This document shows, piece by piece, positions 22,669-33,640 of a stretch of DNA of 64,000 nucleotides (the stretch's first letter is position 1; each line of letters begins with the position of its first letter). Where the stretch lies: the NCBI RefSeq assembly GCF_030445035.2, contig NC_080673.1, positions 186,725,216 to 186,789,215 of the forward strand, written 5' to 3'. The notes beneath the pieces were generated by a model. That model was not told the DNA's origin. It saw only the letters and a program-made list of their open reading frames with translations, and did no database searches. The position numbers and the translations under genes were made by a program. This DNA is from Dasypus novemcinctus (taxonomy: Eukaryota > Chordata > Mammalia > Cingulata > Dasypodidae).

Positions 22669-23344
22669 ACTCTCAGAACATTTTCACAGGAAGTGGCTCA
22701 TTTGCCCTCACCATCTCTCCTCCCCTTCCATTTTAGGAGTCAAGTCAGATTATGTGTCAAAGCTTCATCTTTTGTAGTTGTTCTGTTTGATCTCAACCAG
22801 GGATCCCTGGGATTTCTTCTGCCTAGCAATGTGCTAAGGAATTCTTATGAGTCTAGGACAACACTGTCCTCTTGGTGGGAAAGGACAGGCCTCAGCCCTT
22901 CTGAAATACTCAAAATTCAAGAGTTTAGTCTGACTTTAAAACTGATTCAAGAGTGTCAAATATAATTTCTCTGGAGACGAAAACATAAATGGGAATTTGT
23001 AATCAAACATAACTCCACAGGCCAAAGATAATTTTGAAACATAATCCCTTCTAATAATTTTTTACCCATATTATCTTTTTCTCTGAATGCTTTGGCTTAT
23101 AAAACCCATTTTTCTTATACCAAATCTTGTTATTTCATCTCCTTCTCTTCTTCCACCAGTTCTCTGTCCCCTACCTCAATCTCTAGGTCTCTTAGTCTAT
23201 TCTTTACAATTCCTTCAATCATTTATTTACTATTATAGAATATCTATGATGAGACATATCTCTTGAGAAGGTGGAAAAATAAAAAGATGGATAAAAGATT
23301 GTCCCTGCCACAACATATTTGCTGAACGAAATAAGCCAGAGACA
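22669..23344. other. Unassigned sequence
   Basis: No repeat named. The 90-codon plus frame at 22693-22965 shows no domain I recognise. Confidence 0.35.
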
Positions 23345-24394
23345 ATTTCTCCAAATCCTTGCCAACATTTGTTTTGTTGTCTTTTCTTTTTTAAATAGTA
23401 GCCATCCTTGTAATTGTGAAGTAGTATCTCACTATAGTTTTGATATACATTTCTCTGATGATTAATGATGTTGAGCATCTTTTCATGTGCCTATTAGCCA
23501 TTTGTATATCTTCTGTGAAGAAATATCTATTCAAGTTCTTTGCCCATTTTTAAACATTGGGCTGCTTGTCTTTTGTTGCTGAGTTTAATATACAGGATAT
23601 TAAACCCTTATCAGATATATGGTTTGCAGCTATTTTCTCCCATTTTGGAGGTTGTCTTTTCACTTTTTTGATAATGTTCTTTGATAAACAAAATCTTTAC
23701 ATTTTAATGAAATCCAATTTATCTTTTTTTTTCTTCTTCTTTTTCTTATTCATGCTTTTGGTATCACGTCTAAGAATCCATTGCCAAATCCATGGTCATG
23801 GGGGTTTTCCCCTATTTTTTTTTCTAAGAATTTAATATAAATTCAGGTCCTTTTTCCATTTTGAGTTAATATTTGTATGTAGTGTGAGACAGGAGTACAA
23901 TTTAATTCTCATACATGTAGATATCCAGTTTTCCCAGCACCACATGTTGAAGAGAAAGTTTTTATCCCCCTTCAATGTACTTGATACCCTTGCCAAAATC
24001 AGTTAGCCATAGAAATTTGGGTTTATTTCTGAAATCTCAATTTTATGTCATTGATCTCTATGTCTGTTCTTATTCCAGAACCATACCATTTTGATTATTG
24101 TGGCTTTGTAGTAAGTTTTGAGATCAAGAAGCATGAGACTTCCAACTTTCTTCTTTTCAAGATTGATTTGGCTATTTGGAGCCTTTTGCGATTCCATAGG
24201 AGTTTGCAGATCAGCTTTTCCATTTCTGCAAAAAATGCTGTTGGTATTTTGATTGAGATTCCATTGAGTCTGCAGATTTCTTTGGATTGTATTGACATCT
24301 TACAATATTAAGTTTGCCAATCCATGAGCATAGGCTGTCTTATCATTTACTAAGTTCCTAATTTCTTTCAAAATTGATCCATAGTTTTTGGTAT

Positions 24395-25522
24395 GTTACC
24401 ATAAGCATGGCTATTTCAAATAGCAGGGCCCGCCTGATCCAGCACTGCAAAGGAGAAACATGTCTTTTAGTGAGAAGGTGATTTATTGCAAGTGCGCAAG
24501 CAAGGAACTGGGGGAATCTTCCCCAAACCAGTTCAAAATGAAAATTGGAGCTAGGATTTTTATAGACAAAGGAGAGAGGTAGAGGAGAAGAAAAACAAGG
24601 ATGCCAGGGGTCTTGTGAGGAGGGCACTTGCAATTTGGCAGTCCTGCATTGTCTCAAGTGTGTTCAACTTGTCCTTGGTTTCTGTGGCTAATAAACCATA
24701 GATTAGCAAGGTCTTCATGACTCCTTTTTCAGCTGACCACTCAAGGATATCAAGTTTTTCATCTCTGAAAAAAGGTACAGATTTACACTATTCTGTCTGG
24801 TTTTGCTTTGAGTTGTTATCTTATTCCTATAAGCAAAACTGAGAAGGTCTGGTTAATATCCTTCAGGGAACTAAGTACAAAGCGTAAACTTCTAAAGTTA
24901 GATTAATAGAAAACAAGCTTAATTAGTGTATTAGAATTTTTAGAGTTGCTTAAGTGAAGGAATTGTAATAAACACATTTTCCAGCTCTCAAGTACACAAG
25001 TCTGAAACTGTGGAGAGGAAAAACTGTTTTGTGATATTTTAATTGCTGACTACAGCAGACTTACTTATTACTGTTATGTTAACTGAGGAATTTATAATAT
25101 TGCCGAAGCTAAATATTTGTCTCTTATTTACAGCTCTTCATTTACAGCCCATTTGTTTAACGTATTTCCGTTCCTTTACTTATCTTATGTTAACTGAATG
25201 ATTTACAACGCTGTTGTAACCTGTAACTAAATGCTTACCCCAGCTGGCTATGTCACTTCTCAAGGGCTTCTCAGGCCCACACTTGCACACTCCCTATTAA
25301 CCACAGCTGAAACATAACTCATCAGTGCTTGCCAATATCATTATCTCCATCTCCCTTTTTTTTAATTCCATAAAAACCTTAAGCTCTTTAGACCCGAGGA
25401 GACAGACTTGCACTTTTTCGTCTTGTTTTACATGGCTGCCCTGTAATAAAAACTCTCTTTTCTCAAACTCTTCCTGATGTCATGGCATTGGCTTCTGTGC
25501 AAATTGGGCTTGCTTGTTAACA
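24395..25522. mobile_element. Possible ERV class I LTR remnants inside L1
   Basis: The right part (about 24720-25522) is plus-oriented: AATTCCATAAAAACC, then CCCTGTAATAAAAACTCTC with T-rich sequence after it, which looks like an LTR polyadenylation region. The left part (24418-24700) reads as an LTR end on the minus strand (TGCAATAAATCACCTTCTC). Both halves separate adjoining L1 sequence. No viral coding region is seen. The family and exact ends are not resolved. Confidence 0.45.
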
Positions 25523-25574
25523 AGCCTTTCATCTCTTTTAAGCTTATCCCTAGATATTTTATTCTCTTAGATGT

Positions 25575-26018
25575 TGTAGCTTGCCAAAGCTGCTATGACA
25601 GAAAACACATTGATTGGCTTAAACAACAGGAATTTACTGGCTCATGGATTTGGAGGTTGGAAGTCCAAAATCAAGGTGCTGTTAAGGCCAGGCTTTCTCC
25701 AATGTCTATAGTATTCTAGTAATACCAGTCCTCTGTTACATGGAAACGTCTCACTCTGGCTTCTCCTATTCCTGGCTTCTACAGACTGCATCAGAAGTTT
25801 CTCTGCTTAGTAGGACTCCAGTCATGCAGACTAAGGCCCACTTCGATCTAATGTGGTCGCTGAATAGGATCTTTGATGACTGTATTCACAATTGAGGCTA
25901 TACCTTAACTAATAATATTTTCAAAGGTCCAATTAACAAATGGGTTCAGACACACACAAGACTGGGGGTTAGGAATTGAACAATGTGATTTGTTAGGGAC
26001 ATGATTCAATCCCCAGCA
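25575..26018 (-). mobile_element. MLT1-like solo LTR, minus strand
   Basis: The plus strand starts TGTAGCTTGCCAAAGCTGCT, has GGCTTAAACAACAGGAATTT and GGAGGTTGGAAGTCCAAAAT, and ends ATTCAATCCCCAGCA. GATGT lies exactly on both sides (25570-25574 and 26019-26023), the 5-bp duplication expected for this class. Length is 444 bp. Confidence 0.85.
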
Positions 26019-26322
26019 GATGTTATTTTAAATGTAAGTGTTATCTTAATTTTGCTTCCAGATTGTTTATTCCTGTTTATAGAAACACTACTGATGTGTG
26101 TGTGTTAATTTTGTTACTTGCAACTCTGCTAAATTCCTTTATTAGCTCTTGTGGTAGATTGAATTATGTATCCTAGCAAAGGCAAGTTTTTACTCTTAAT
26201 CCACGTTCCTGTAGTGTGAACCCATGTGTAAATAAGAGTTTTTTAAGATGTTATTTTTAGTTAAGTTGTGACCATTTGAGTCAGGGTGAGTCTTAATCTA
26301 TATTATTGGAGGTCTGAGGTAG

Positions 26323-27093
26323 TAGTTTGAGGCTTTTATGGACCCTCAAAAATCATGTCCTTAGAGCTACTATTTCCTGTGAGTATAAACCTGTTGTGGG
26401 TGGGATCTTTTTTTTTTAAAGATTTATTTTATTTATTTCTCCCCACCCCTTCATTGTTTGCATTTACTGTGTCTGTTTGCCTTCCTTGTTTCTTTAGGAG
26501 GTACCAGGAACTAAACCTGAGACCTCCAACGTGGGAGGGAGGTGCCTAATTGCTTGAGCCACTTCTTTTCCCTACTATTATTGTGTCTTTCATTATGTTT
26601 TTTTCATCTTGTGTCTCTTATTGCGTCATCTTGTTGCATCAGCTTGCTGAGCCTGCCTGTTGCATCTGCTTGCTGTCTTGCTCATCTTCTTTAGGAGGCA
26701 CCAGGAACCAGCAGGGCAAAATCCAGGATGGGTCTTAAGTCCTTCATAAAAGGAATGAATAGAGAGAGAGAGACAGACAGAAAGAAACCCACAGCAACAA
26801 AGAGAAAAAGCCACAGAAGCAGGGAAAGAAAGCCATGAAAACAAGGAGTTGAAACTAATGGAACTCAGGAGAAAGGAAGCCAGAAGCTGAAGCAATGATA
26901 CCCAGAACAGAAGACAGAGGCCAGCAGATGCCTCCACGTACCAATCTTTGGGAGAAAGTACCTGCTGATGATGCCTTCGTTTAGACACTTGCACAGCCTC
27001 AGAACTCTAAGCTTGCAAACTAATAAATCCCTTTTGTAAAAGCCAACCCATTTCTGATATATTGATTTTGGTAGATTTTAATAAACTAAAACA
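26323..27093 (+). mobile_element. Inner LTR, ERVL/MaLR-like
   Basis: It starts near TGAGGTAGTAGTTTGAGGC, has GTTGTGGGTGGGATC before the SINE, and resumes after it with GGATGGGTCTTAAGTCCTTC. It then has TGATGATGCCTTCGTTTAGA, CTAATAAATCCCTTTTGTAA and ends AATAAACTAAAACA. The start is approximate. Confidence 0.65.
26408..26712 (-). mobile_element. Decayed DAS-related SINE sequence, minus strand
   Basis: A T run and AAAGATTTATTTTATTTATTT (reverse of the tail), then AGGAGGTACCAGGAACTAAACC, GACCTCCAACGTGGGAGG and TTGCTTGAGCCACTTC give a full reversed SINE head by about 26572. A second partial unit follows, with GCGTCATCTTGTTGCATCAG and AGGAGGCACCAGGAACC. It may be two copies or one rearranged copy. 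It lies inside the inner LTR. Confidence 0.7.
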
Positions 27094-27744
27094 CCTTATA
27101 AAGAGAAGAAATCAGAAGCCAGAAATCAGAGAACCATGAGAAAAGTTACAAGCTAGAAGTAGTGAAAACCTGGAATAGACGAAAGAACAGGAAAATGCCA
27201 TATGACCAGATTGCCAAGGAACTACAGGGATTGCTAGAAGCCAGTGATAGAACTCCACAGACACTGGGAGAAAGCAAACCTTAACTGATATTTTTATTTT
27301 GGACTCTTTCTAGCCTGAAACCATGAGCCAACAAGTTCCTGTTGATTAAGTCAATCTACTGTGTTGTATTAGTCATACCGGCCTGGGAAACCATGACAGC
27401 TCTACTGGTTTTCTTGTGGATATTTTGGGATTTTGTGTAAAAAAGATTATACCATTATTTGTAAATAGAGAAAGTTTTCATTCTTCCTTTCCAATTTGGA
27501 CAACTTACATTTCTTTTTCTTGTCTAATTGCTCTGGCTAGAACTTCTAGTAAAATTTTGAAGAGCAGCAGTGAAAGCAACCATCTTTACTTGTTCCTGAT
27601 TGTAGGGGAAACCTTTCAGTCTTTCACCATTAAGTATAATGTCAGATGTAGGTTTTTCATAAGTTCTCTTGATCATGTTGAAGAAGTTCCCTTCTATTCT
27701 TATTTTCCTGAGCTTTTTTTTTTTTAAATCAAAAAAGCATGTTG

Positions 27745-28022
27745 AAATATATATAGTAATATAGGGTGTTAATTATCAGATTGGTTGGGGGAAAATACAC
27801 CAAATGTGAGATATGGGCTATAGCTAGTAGTAATATTTTGAAAATATTCTTTCATAGTTTGTAATAAATGTTTCACAACAATGCAAGTTGTTGATGGTGG
27901 GGAGATGCATGGGAGCCTTGTACAATGCTATGCATGTTTGTTTTGTAAATTCACAGCTCTTACTATACACTTATTGTTTATGTATATTAATGAATGAATG
28001 ATATACTTTAAAAATACGTTGG
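27745..28022 (+). mobile_element. Single unit of an L1-type 3' UTR repeat
   Basis: It contains GGGCTATAGCTAGTAGTAAT, ATTCTTTCATAGTTTGTAAT, CACAACAATGCAAGTTGTTG and GCTATGCATGTTTGTTTTGT. The same order appears in the tandem units at 43335-44075. AAAAAAGCATGTTG (27731-27744) and AAAAAAGCACGTTG (28023-28036) flank it as a 14-bp duplication with one change. It is 278 bp long and inserted in the old L1. Confidence 0.75.
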
Positions 28023-28348
28023 AAAAAAGCACGTTGTATTTTGTCAAATGCCTTTTTTCCATCATTTGAGATGATCATGTGTTTTCCCCCCCTTTCATTC
28101 TATGTACGTGGTATATTACATTGATTTTTTTACATCAAACCATCCTTGCATTCATAGGATTTACCTTGGTCATGGTGCATAATCCTTTTAATGTGCTCTT
28201 GTATTTAACTTGCTCATTTTTTTCACCTTTCTGCATCCATAGTTATAAGGCACATTGGTCTGTAATTTTCTTTTCTTCTGATGTCTTTATCTAACTTTGG
28301 TATCAGGGTAATGTTGGCCCAGTAGAATGAATTAGGAAATGTTCACCT

Positions 28349-28944
28349 GTATTATTATGCCAAAGGGGTGCCAAATCTGTTGGCTTTTATAAAAGGTATT
28401 TTATTGGGTAAAAGCTTATAGTTACAAGACCCTAAAAAGTCCAACTCGAGTTTCCTTTCTCACCAAAACCATTTGCCATGTGTTGAAGCAAGATGGTCAC
28501 TGATCTCTGTCTGGTCTCTCCTTCCTGGGCTTCCTCTTCATCTTAAGACTCTGTGGGCCCAACCTCTTCCTGATCTCAGCTGTAGGCTGGAATAGGGTTT
28601 GTAGCTCAGGACTTCTTCTCTCTCAGTTGCAAACTATCAGTCAAATGACTCATCTCTCCATGGGGTTCCAGGATCAAAAGTGATAGAGCTCTCTCTCTTC
28701 CTGAGTGTTTTCTTGAGTGAGTGTTCATTTATATCAGCCCACCAAGGGGACAGGGACTGAACCTAAGTCGTGCCTTACTACCAGGTCAAAGCAAATCCCT
28801 AACCTTAACAAGTAATTTAATCAAGGGCCCCTCAACTGAATCTAGAGGAATAGTTCACAAACAAGGGCCCCTCAACTGAATCCAGAGGAATAGTTCACAA
28901 ACATGATCTTCTCTTTTTGGCATTCATAAATCTCAAACTGTCAC
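28349..28944 (-). mobile_element. Solo LTR, minus strand
   Basis: The plus strand begins TGTATTATTATGCCAAAGGG and has TTTTATAAAAGGTATTTTAT (reversed polyadenylation region) and TGTTGAAGCAAGATGGTCAC, shared with 61354-62001. It ends near AAACTGTCACA. It contains a 40-bp tandem duplication at 28822-28901. It interrupts the old L1. Confidence 0.75.
28822..28901. repeat. Two-copy 40-bp tandem duplication
   Basis: Two adjacent 40-bp units starting CAAGGGCCCCTCAACTGAAT, identical except for one T/C change (28842 against 28882). It lies inside the LTR. Confidence 0.9.
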
Positions 28945-29902
28945 ACTGCCTGTCCAATTTTTTGGAAAAGTTTGAGGATTGGTGCTAAATTCACTGAATG
29001 CTTCATTAAATTCACATCTGAAATTACCTATTCCTGGACAATTTTGGGGGGAAGTACGTTTTTGATTACTGATTCAACTTCTTTACTTGTTATAGTACAT
29101 TGAGAGCATCTGTTACTTCTTTAGTCAATTTAGGGAATTTGTGTATTTCTAGGAATTTGTACATTTCATGTTGGCATATATTGGTCACAATATTCTCTTA
29201 TAGTCTGATTAATTTCTTCAAGATCATTAGTAATGTCTTGTCTTTCATTTCTGATTTTAATTATTTGCCTTTTCTCTGTTTTTTACATTGCCAGTCTAGT
29301 TAAAGTTTTGTCAATTTTACTGATCTTTGGAAGAACCAATTTTAGTTTCATTTGATTTTTTTAACTATTTTTTCTATACTCTCTTTCATTTTTCTCTGCT
29401 CTATACTTTATTATTTCCTCTCTTCTGGTAATTTTAATTTGCTGTTCTTTTTCTAGTTCTGATTAATCAAACATGGTTAGTACATTGTTTTGAGATTTTT
29501 TAAAACGTAGGTGTTTACAGCTATTAATTTCCCTTCAAGTATTGCTTTTGCTGCATCCTATAAACTTCAGTAGTTGTGTTATCATTTTCATTCATCCTTA
29601 AGAATTTTTCAGTCTCTTGTCATTTCTTCTTTGGCCCATTGTTTGTTTAAGCACATGCAAATTTTCACATATTTGTGACTTTTCCAGTTTTCTTTCTCTT
29701 TTGATTTCTAGCTCCATTCCATAGGATTTGGAGAAGATGCTTTATAAGATCTCAATCTATTTAGATTTATTGAAACTCGTTTTGCATCCTAATATTTGAG
29801 CTGTCATTGAGAATGGTCTATGTGCACTAGAGAAGAATGTATATCCCACTATTGTTGGGTGTGGTGTTTTGTATATTTCTGCTAAGTCTAGATGCTTTAT
29901 AG

Positions 29903-30092
29903 GAGGGAATCTTAACCTTTTTTGTTCCATGGACCCTTTTGCCAGTCAGGTAAAAACTATGGACCCCTTACTAAGTCCACACTATACAGTGTATGACTCA
30001 ATAAATATATCACACCTGCACCAATACATTCCCACAAGAATGTTTTTTTGAAGTTTAATCCAAGCTCATGGACCCCTGATTAAGAGCCCCTG
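29903..30092 (+). mobile_element. hAT-superfamily non-autonomous DNA transposon
   Basis: The left end is GAGGGAATCTTAACCTTTTT with TTCCATGGACCC and the right end is CATGGACCCCTGATTAAGAG then CCCCTG. These are inverted relative to each other. CTTTATAG (29895-29902) and TTTTATAG (30093-30100) form an 8-bp duplication with one change, as expected for hAT. It is 190 bp, so most of the family's interior is deleted. It belongs to the family seen at 38244-38690. Confidence 0.82.
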
Positions 30093-30999
30093 TTTTATAG
30101 TATTGTTCAAGTTGATGGTTTCTTAACTCTTCTTCTGTCTAGATGTTCTATCCAATATTGAAAGTGGTGTATTAATCTCTAAATATTATTGTAGAACTGT
30201 CTATTTCTCCCTTCCATTCTAATTTCTGTATCTTATTGATGGATAGTTCTTTTCATTAATATGTAGTGGCTTTCTTTGTCTCTTTTAAAGTTTTTCACTT
30301 GAACTCTATTTTATCTGATAATATACACTGACTCAGTTCTCTTTTTGTTACTATTTACATGAGACATTTTCCATCCTTTCCTTTTAACCTCTTTGTGTCT
30401 TTAAGTCCAATGTGAGTGTATTGTCAACAGCATGTGGTTGGATCATGCTTTTTAATCATTCTGCCAGTCTCTCCTTTTTGACTGGTGAGTTTAATCTATT
30501 TAAAGTCATGGAAATTACTGATAGACAAGACTTACTTCAGCCATTTGCCATTTGTTATTTAGGTTTTTATTTCTTGGTAAGTATTATAACTTTTTGGTCT
30601 TTTCCTCAGTTGCTGCCTCTTTTTATGTTTAGTTGATCTTTTGTAGCAAAACATTTTGATTTCCTTCTCATTTCTTTTTTTGTATATTTTAAAAAATATT
30701 TTCTTTGTGGTTATAATGGGCTTACCTTACTATCTTAAATTTATAACAATATAGTTGAATTGATACCTACTTTACTGCAATAACTACACAATCTGTTACT
30801 AAACCTACTTTCCTTCCCTTCCTTTATGTTGCTCCTGTCACAAATTACACTTACACTTTTACCAAGAGCACATAATTATGCTTATTTTTTGCATTGTATT
30901 TTAAATCATGTAGGATATAAAAAGTAGAGTTACAAATCAATTATAAAATAACACTGGAATTTACATGTATCTATGTACTTAGCCTTATTGTGGACTCTA

Positions 31000-31262
31000 T
31001 GGTTTTTAAAAATTTTTTTGTTAGAGAAGTTGTGAGTTTTCAAGTCAGTCATGCATACCCTAAAGGATTCCCATCCATCTTCCTACCACCAGCATCTTAC
31101 ATTGTTGTGACAGATTTATTACAAGTGATGAAAGAAAATCTTCATAATATTACTGTTACTTATAGTCTATAGCTTATACTTGGTGTATTTTTTGTACAAA
31201 CCATCTTATTATTAACACAGTGTATTAGTACTGTACATTTGTTATAATTTCTCACATGACTT
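31000..31262 (-). mobile_element. Single unit of an L1-type 3' UTR repeat, minus strand
   Basis: AGAGAAGTTGTGAGTTTTCA, CATCTTCCTACCACCAGCAT, ATTACAAGTGATGAAAGAAA and ATACTTGGTGTATTTTTTG match the tandem units at 43335-43820 in the same orientation. It interrupts the old L1. Confidence 0.65.
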
Positions 31263-31269
31263 CATATTA

Positions 31270-31905
31270 CTGTCTATTGATCTTACCTTTCAAACTGCAG
31301 AACTCCCTTTAGCATTTCTTATGGAGCAGGTCTAGGAATAATGAAGTCACAAAGCTTTTGTTTATCTAGGAATGTCTTGATTTCTCCCTCATTTTAGAAG
31401 GATAGTTTCTCTGGATATACAATTCTTGCTTGACATCTTTTTTCTTTCAGCTCTTTATATCTGTCAACCCACTGCATTATAACCTCCATGGCTTTGGATG
31501 AGAAATTGCTACTTAATCTTATTGAAGATCCATTGTATGTGACAAATTGACTATCTCTTGCTGCTTTTAGGATTCTCTCTTTGCTTTTGACCTCTAAAAG
31601 CTTGACTATAATATATTTCTGTGTGGATATCTTTGAGTTTATGCTATTTGGAGTTCTTTGATCTTCTAGGAGGTGTAAATTCATATCTTCTGCCAAATTT
31701 TAGGAGTTTTCTTCCCCATTATTTCTTCATATATTCTTTCTATCTTCTTTTTTTTCCTTCTTCTTCTGGGACTCCCATAATGCAAGCATTGGTATACTTC
31801 AGGTTATCCCATATTTACCTTAGGCTTCCTCATTTTTGTTTCATTCTTTTTTCATTCTTCTCCTCATTTCAATTATCCAATTCTCAAGTTTAGTGATTCC
31901 TTCTT
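31270..31905 (-). pseudogene. L1 ORF1 remnant
   Basis: ORF1 of L1 encodes an RNA-binding trimeric chaperone. A surviving 100-codon stretch at 31394-31696 on the minus strand has ERILKAARDSQFVTY and ARIVYPEKLSF, which correspond to the RNA-recognition and C-terminal parts of ORF1p. The upstream coiled-coil region is eroded. There is no full frame. Confidence 0.8.
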
Positions 31906-32440
31906 TGGTAAGAAAGGGGAAAAGTTGGAAGTGTTAGGAGGAATTACACTAATTAAAGGAGAAATGCATTGAGTAAGGAATACACATTTGTTTGAGGAAA
32001 TGCTAGAAATTCACCATTTCAGTCTTAAAGGTTCTTTGAAGTGACCATTACACTTCTCTGAAAATTCTCAGAAAGATTGATTATGATCTTTATTCCAATT
32101 CTACTAACTACACCTTCAGGTCTAGTTCTGGAAAGATGACCTTCAAGGAAGAATGATAGTGGTGGTGGTAGTGGTAGGCCTTCTACCAAGGGCAGGAGAT
32201 GGCGTTGAGAGACATATGAATTCATTTTAGGAAAAAACTCAGAGAGGAGAAATTGCAGAAAATTCCAGTGACTATCTCAGAAGTGATCCAAGTCTCTAGA
32301 TGAGTCAGTAGCTCCAAAATTTTGTAAAATTGAAAAATATAAAATTACCATATTTGTTTCTGTTTTCCTTTGTATATTCATCATAGTGTTTAGTAATGGA
32401 GACTTCCATGTATAAAGGCCCTTTTACTAATGCCCTTTTA
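31906..32440. other. Unassigned sequence
   Basis: No repeat or exon recognised. A short GTGGTGGTAGTGG run lies at about 32159-32175, opposite in sense to the large tract downstream. Confidence 0.35.
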
Positions 32441-32846
32441 CCACTCCCACTACTACCACCACCACCATGACCTCCATCCTCCATTACTACCTCCCCTACC
32501 ACCACCAAAACCACCACTACTACCACCACCCTACCATCACCATCACCACAATCACTACCAACATCGTCACTACCATAACTACAACCACCACCACTACCAT
32601 CATGACTACCACCCCTACCACTAGCACCACCACAGCTACAATCATGACCACCACTATCACCACCACCACTACTACTACCACCGCTACCACCACCAACATG
32701 ACAACCACTACCACCACCACTGCTACCACCACTATCACCACTGCCACTACCACCACAACCAATACTACCAACACATCACTACAACCACAACTACCACTAC
32801 TACCACCATCACCATCACCATCACTACTACTACTACTACCATCACC
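32441..32846. repeat. Large (ACC/ACT/ATC)n trinucleotide tract
   Basis: About 406 bp of imperfect triplets, mainly ACC with ACT and ATC variants, almost free of G on the plus strand. It produces spurious open frames in all three plus frames (His-Pro, Thr and Leu rich) and on the minus strand (Val-rich, 111 codons). None should be read as a protein gene. Confidence 0.95.
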
Positions 32847-33001
32847 TGTAATCATCCAGTACGTACAGTTGATAATGCTTCAGCTGTCCATTGTATGAAG
32901 TGCTTTCCTTTTAATATCATATTGCAATGTAATCAACAGTGCTGAAATTTACATTTGAAGGCAGTAAAAAGGGGAAATGTTAGGTTTGTATATATGGTAA
33001 T

Positions 33002-33635
33002 TGTGACAGTTTGAATTTGATAAATCCCCCACAAAAATTAGGTTCTTCAACTAATCCATTCCTGTTGGTGTGGGGCCCTTTGATTGTATTAAATTCAGTT
33101 AAGGGGCTTTTTATTAGATTACTTGATAGGATCATTTTAGGGCTTTTGATTGGACTGTGCCAGTGAGACATGAGCCAGGATGGGTCTCTGCCCTTCTGCT
33201 AGGTCTTATATAAACTGTGACACAGAAAGAAAGAGGGCAAAAGAGAAAGGGAGCTGCCATTTTTGATCCTGCTATGAGAGAGAGAAGACTCCAGGTTCAC
33301 TTACAGCTACAGAAAGACAGAGAAGACTGATAAGCTGAGAGAGGTCCTGGGGTCTGGAATCAGCAGGGCAAATGGGCATGGAAAGAAGTCCCTCAGTGGG
33401 TGGATGAAGCAGCTCAACGGTGAGGAGAGAAGCCCTGCCATATGCCTGATTGCCATGCGACAGAACACCAGGATCACCAGTAACTGTCTTAGGAGAGAAA
33501 GCATCTCTGATGGTGCCTTGATTTGGACATTTCAAATCAAGAACTATAAGCTTTTACCCCAAATAAGTCCCCTTTATAAAAAAATCCAACCCGTTTCTGG
33601 CACGTTGCATTGTCAGCCTTTGGCAAACTAAGACA
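33002..33635 (+). mobile_element. Solo LTR, ERVL/MaLR-like
   Basis: It starts TGTGACAGTTTGAATTTGAT, has TTGGTGTGGGGCCCTTTGAT, a TATA-like GTCTTATATAAACTG, GATGGTGCCTTGATTTGGAC and CCCAAATAAGTCCCC (AATAAA changed to AATAAG), and ends GGCAAACTAAGACA. GTAAT before and TTAAT after fit a 5-bp duplication with one change. It is closely similar in layout to 6639-7259 and 52005-52592. Confidence 0.82.
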
Positions 33636-33640
33636 TTAAT

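Larger units (their letters stand above)
26150..27398 (+). mobile_element. Solo LTR, ERVL/MaLR-like, interrupted by a second LTR and a SINE
   Basis: It starts TGTGGTAGATTGAATTATGT, continues to about 26313 (GTGAGTCTTAATCTATATTA), resumes at about 27094 (CCTTATAAAGAGAAGAAATC) and ends GGGAAACCATGACA. GCTCT flanks it exactly at 26145-26149 and 27399-27403. The interruption is a related LTR listed separately. Confidence 0.8.
23345..31905 (-). mobile_element. Old L1 LINE, minus strand, broken by many insertions
   Basis: The plus strand reads an L1 backwards. The 3' region (CTATTAGCCATTTGTATATC, 23490) comes first, then ORF2 C-terminal sequence (GTCATTGATCTCTATGTCTG, 24050), polymerase-region pieces (25540-29900), endonuclease region (30110-30990) and ORF1 (31270-31905). 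There is no A tail at the left end, so the 3' end is lost. The polymerase active-site region near 27450 no longer encodes the F-x-D-D motif. Insertions lie at about 24395-25522, 25575-26018, 26150-27398, 27745-28022, 28349-28944, 29903-30092 and 31000-31262. Confidence 0.88.

Noticed and set aside
22693-22965. 90-codon plus-strand frame as a possible exon or small gene
   Set aside because: No domain, no splice or promoter support; could be chance in a low-stop stretch.
24395-25522. A provirus with coding genes
   Set aside because: Only LTR-like ends are visible. No gag, pol or env-type frame exists here or near any other LTR in the window.
32467-32898. 143-codon Thr-rich frame and a 111-codon Val-rich reverse frame
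   Set aside because: Products of the trinucleotide tract, open in several frames at once.
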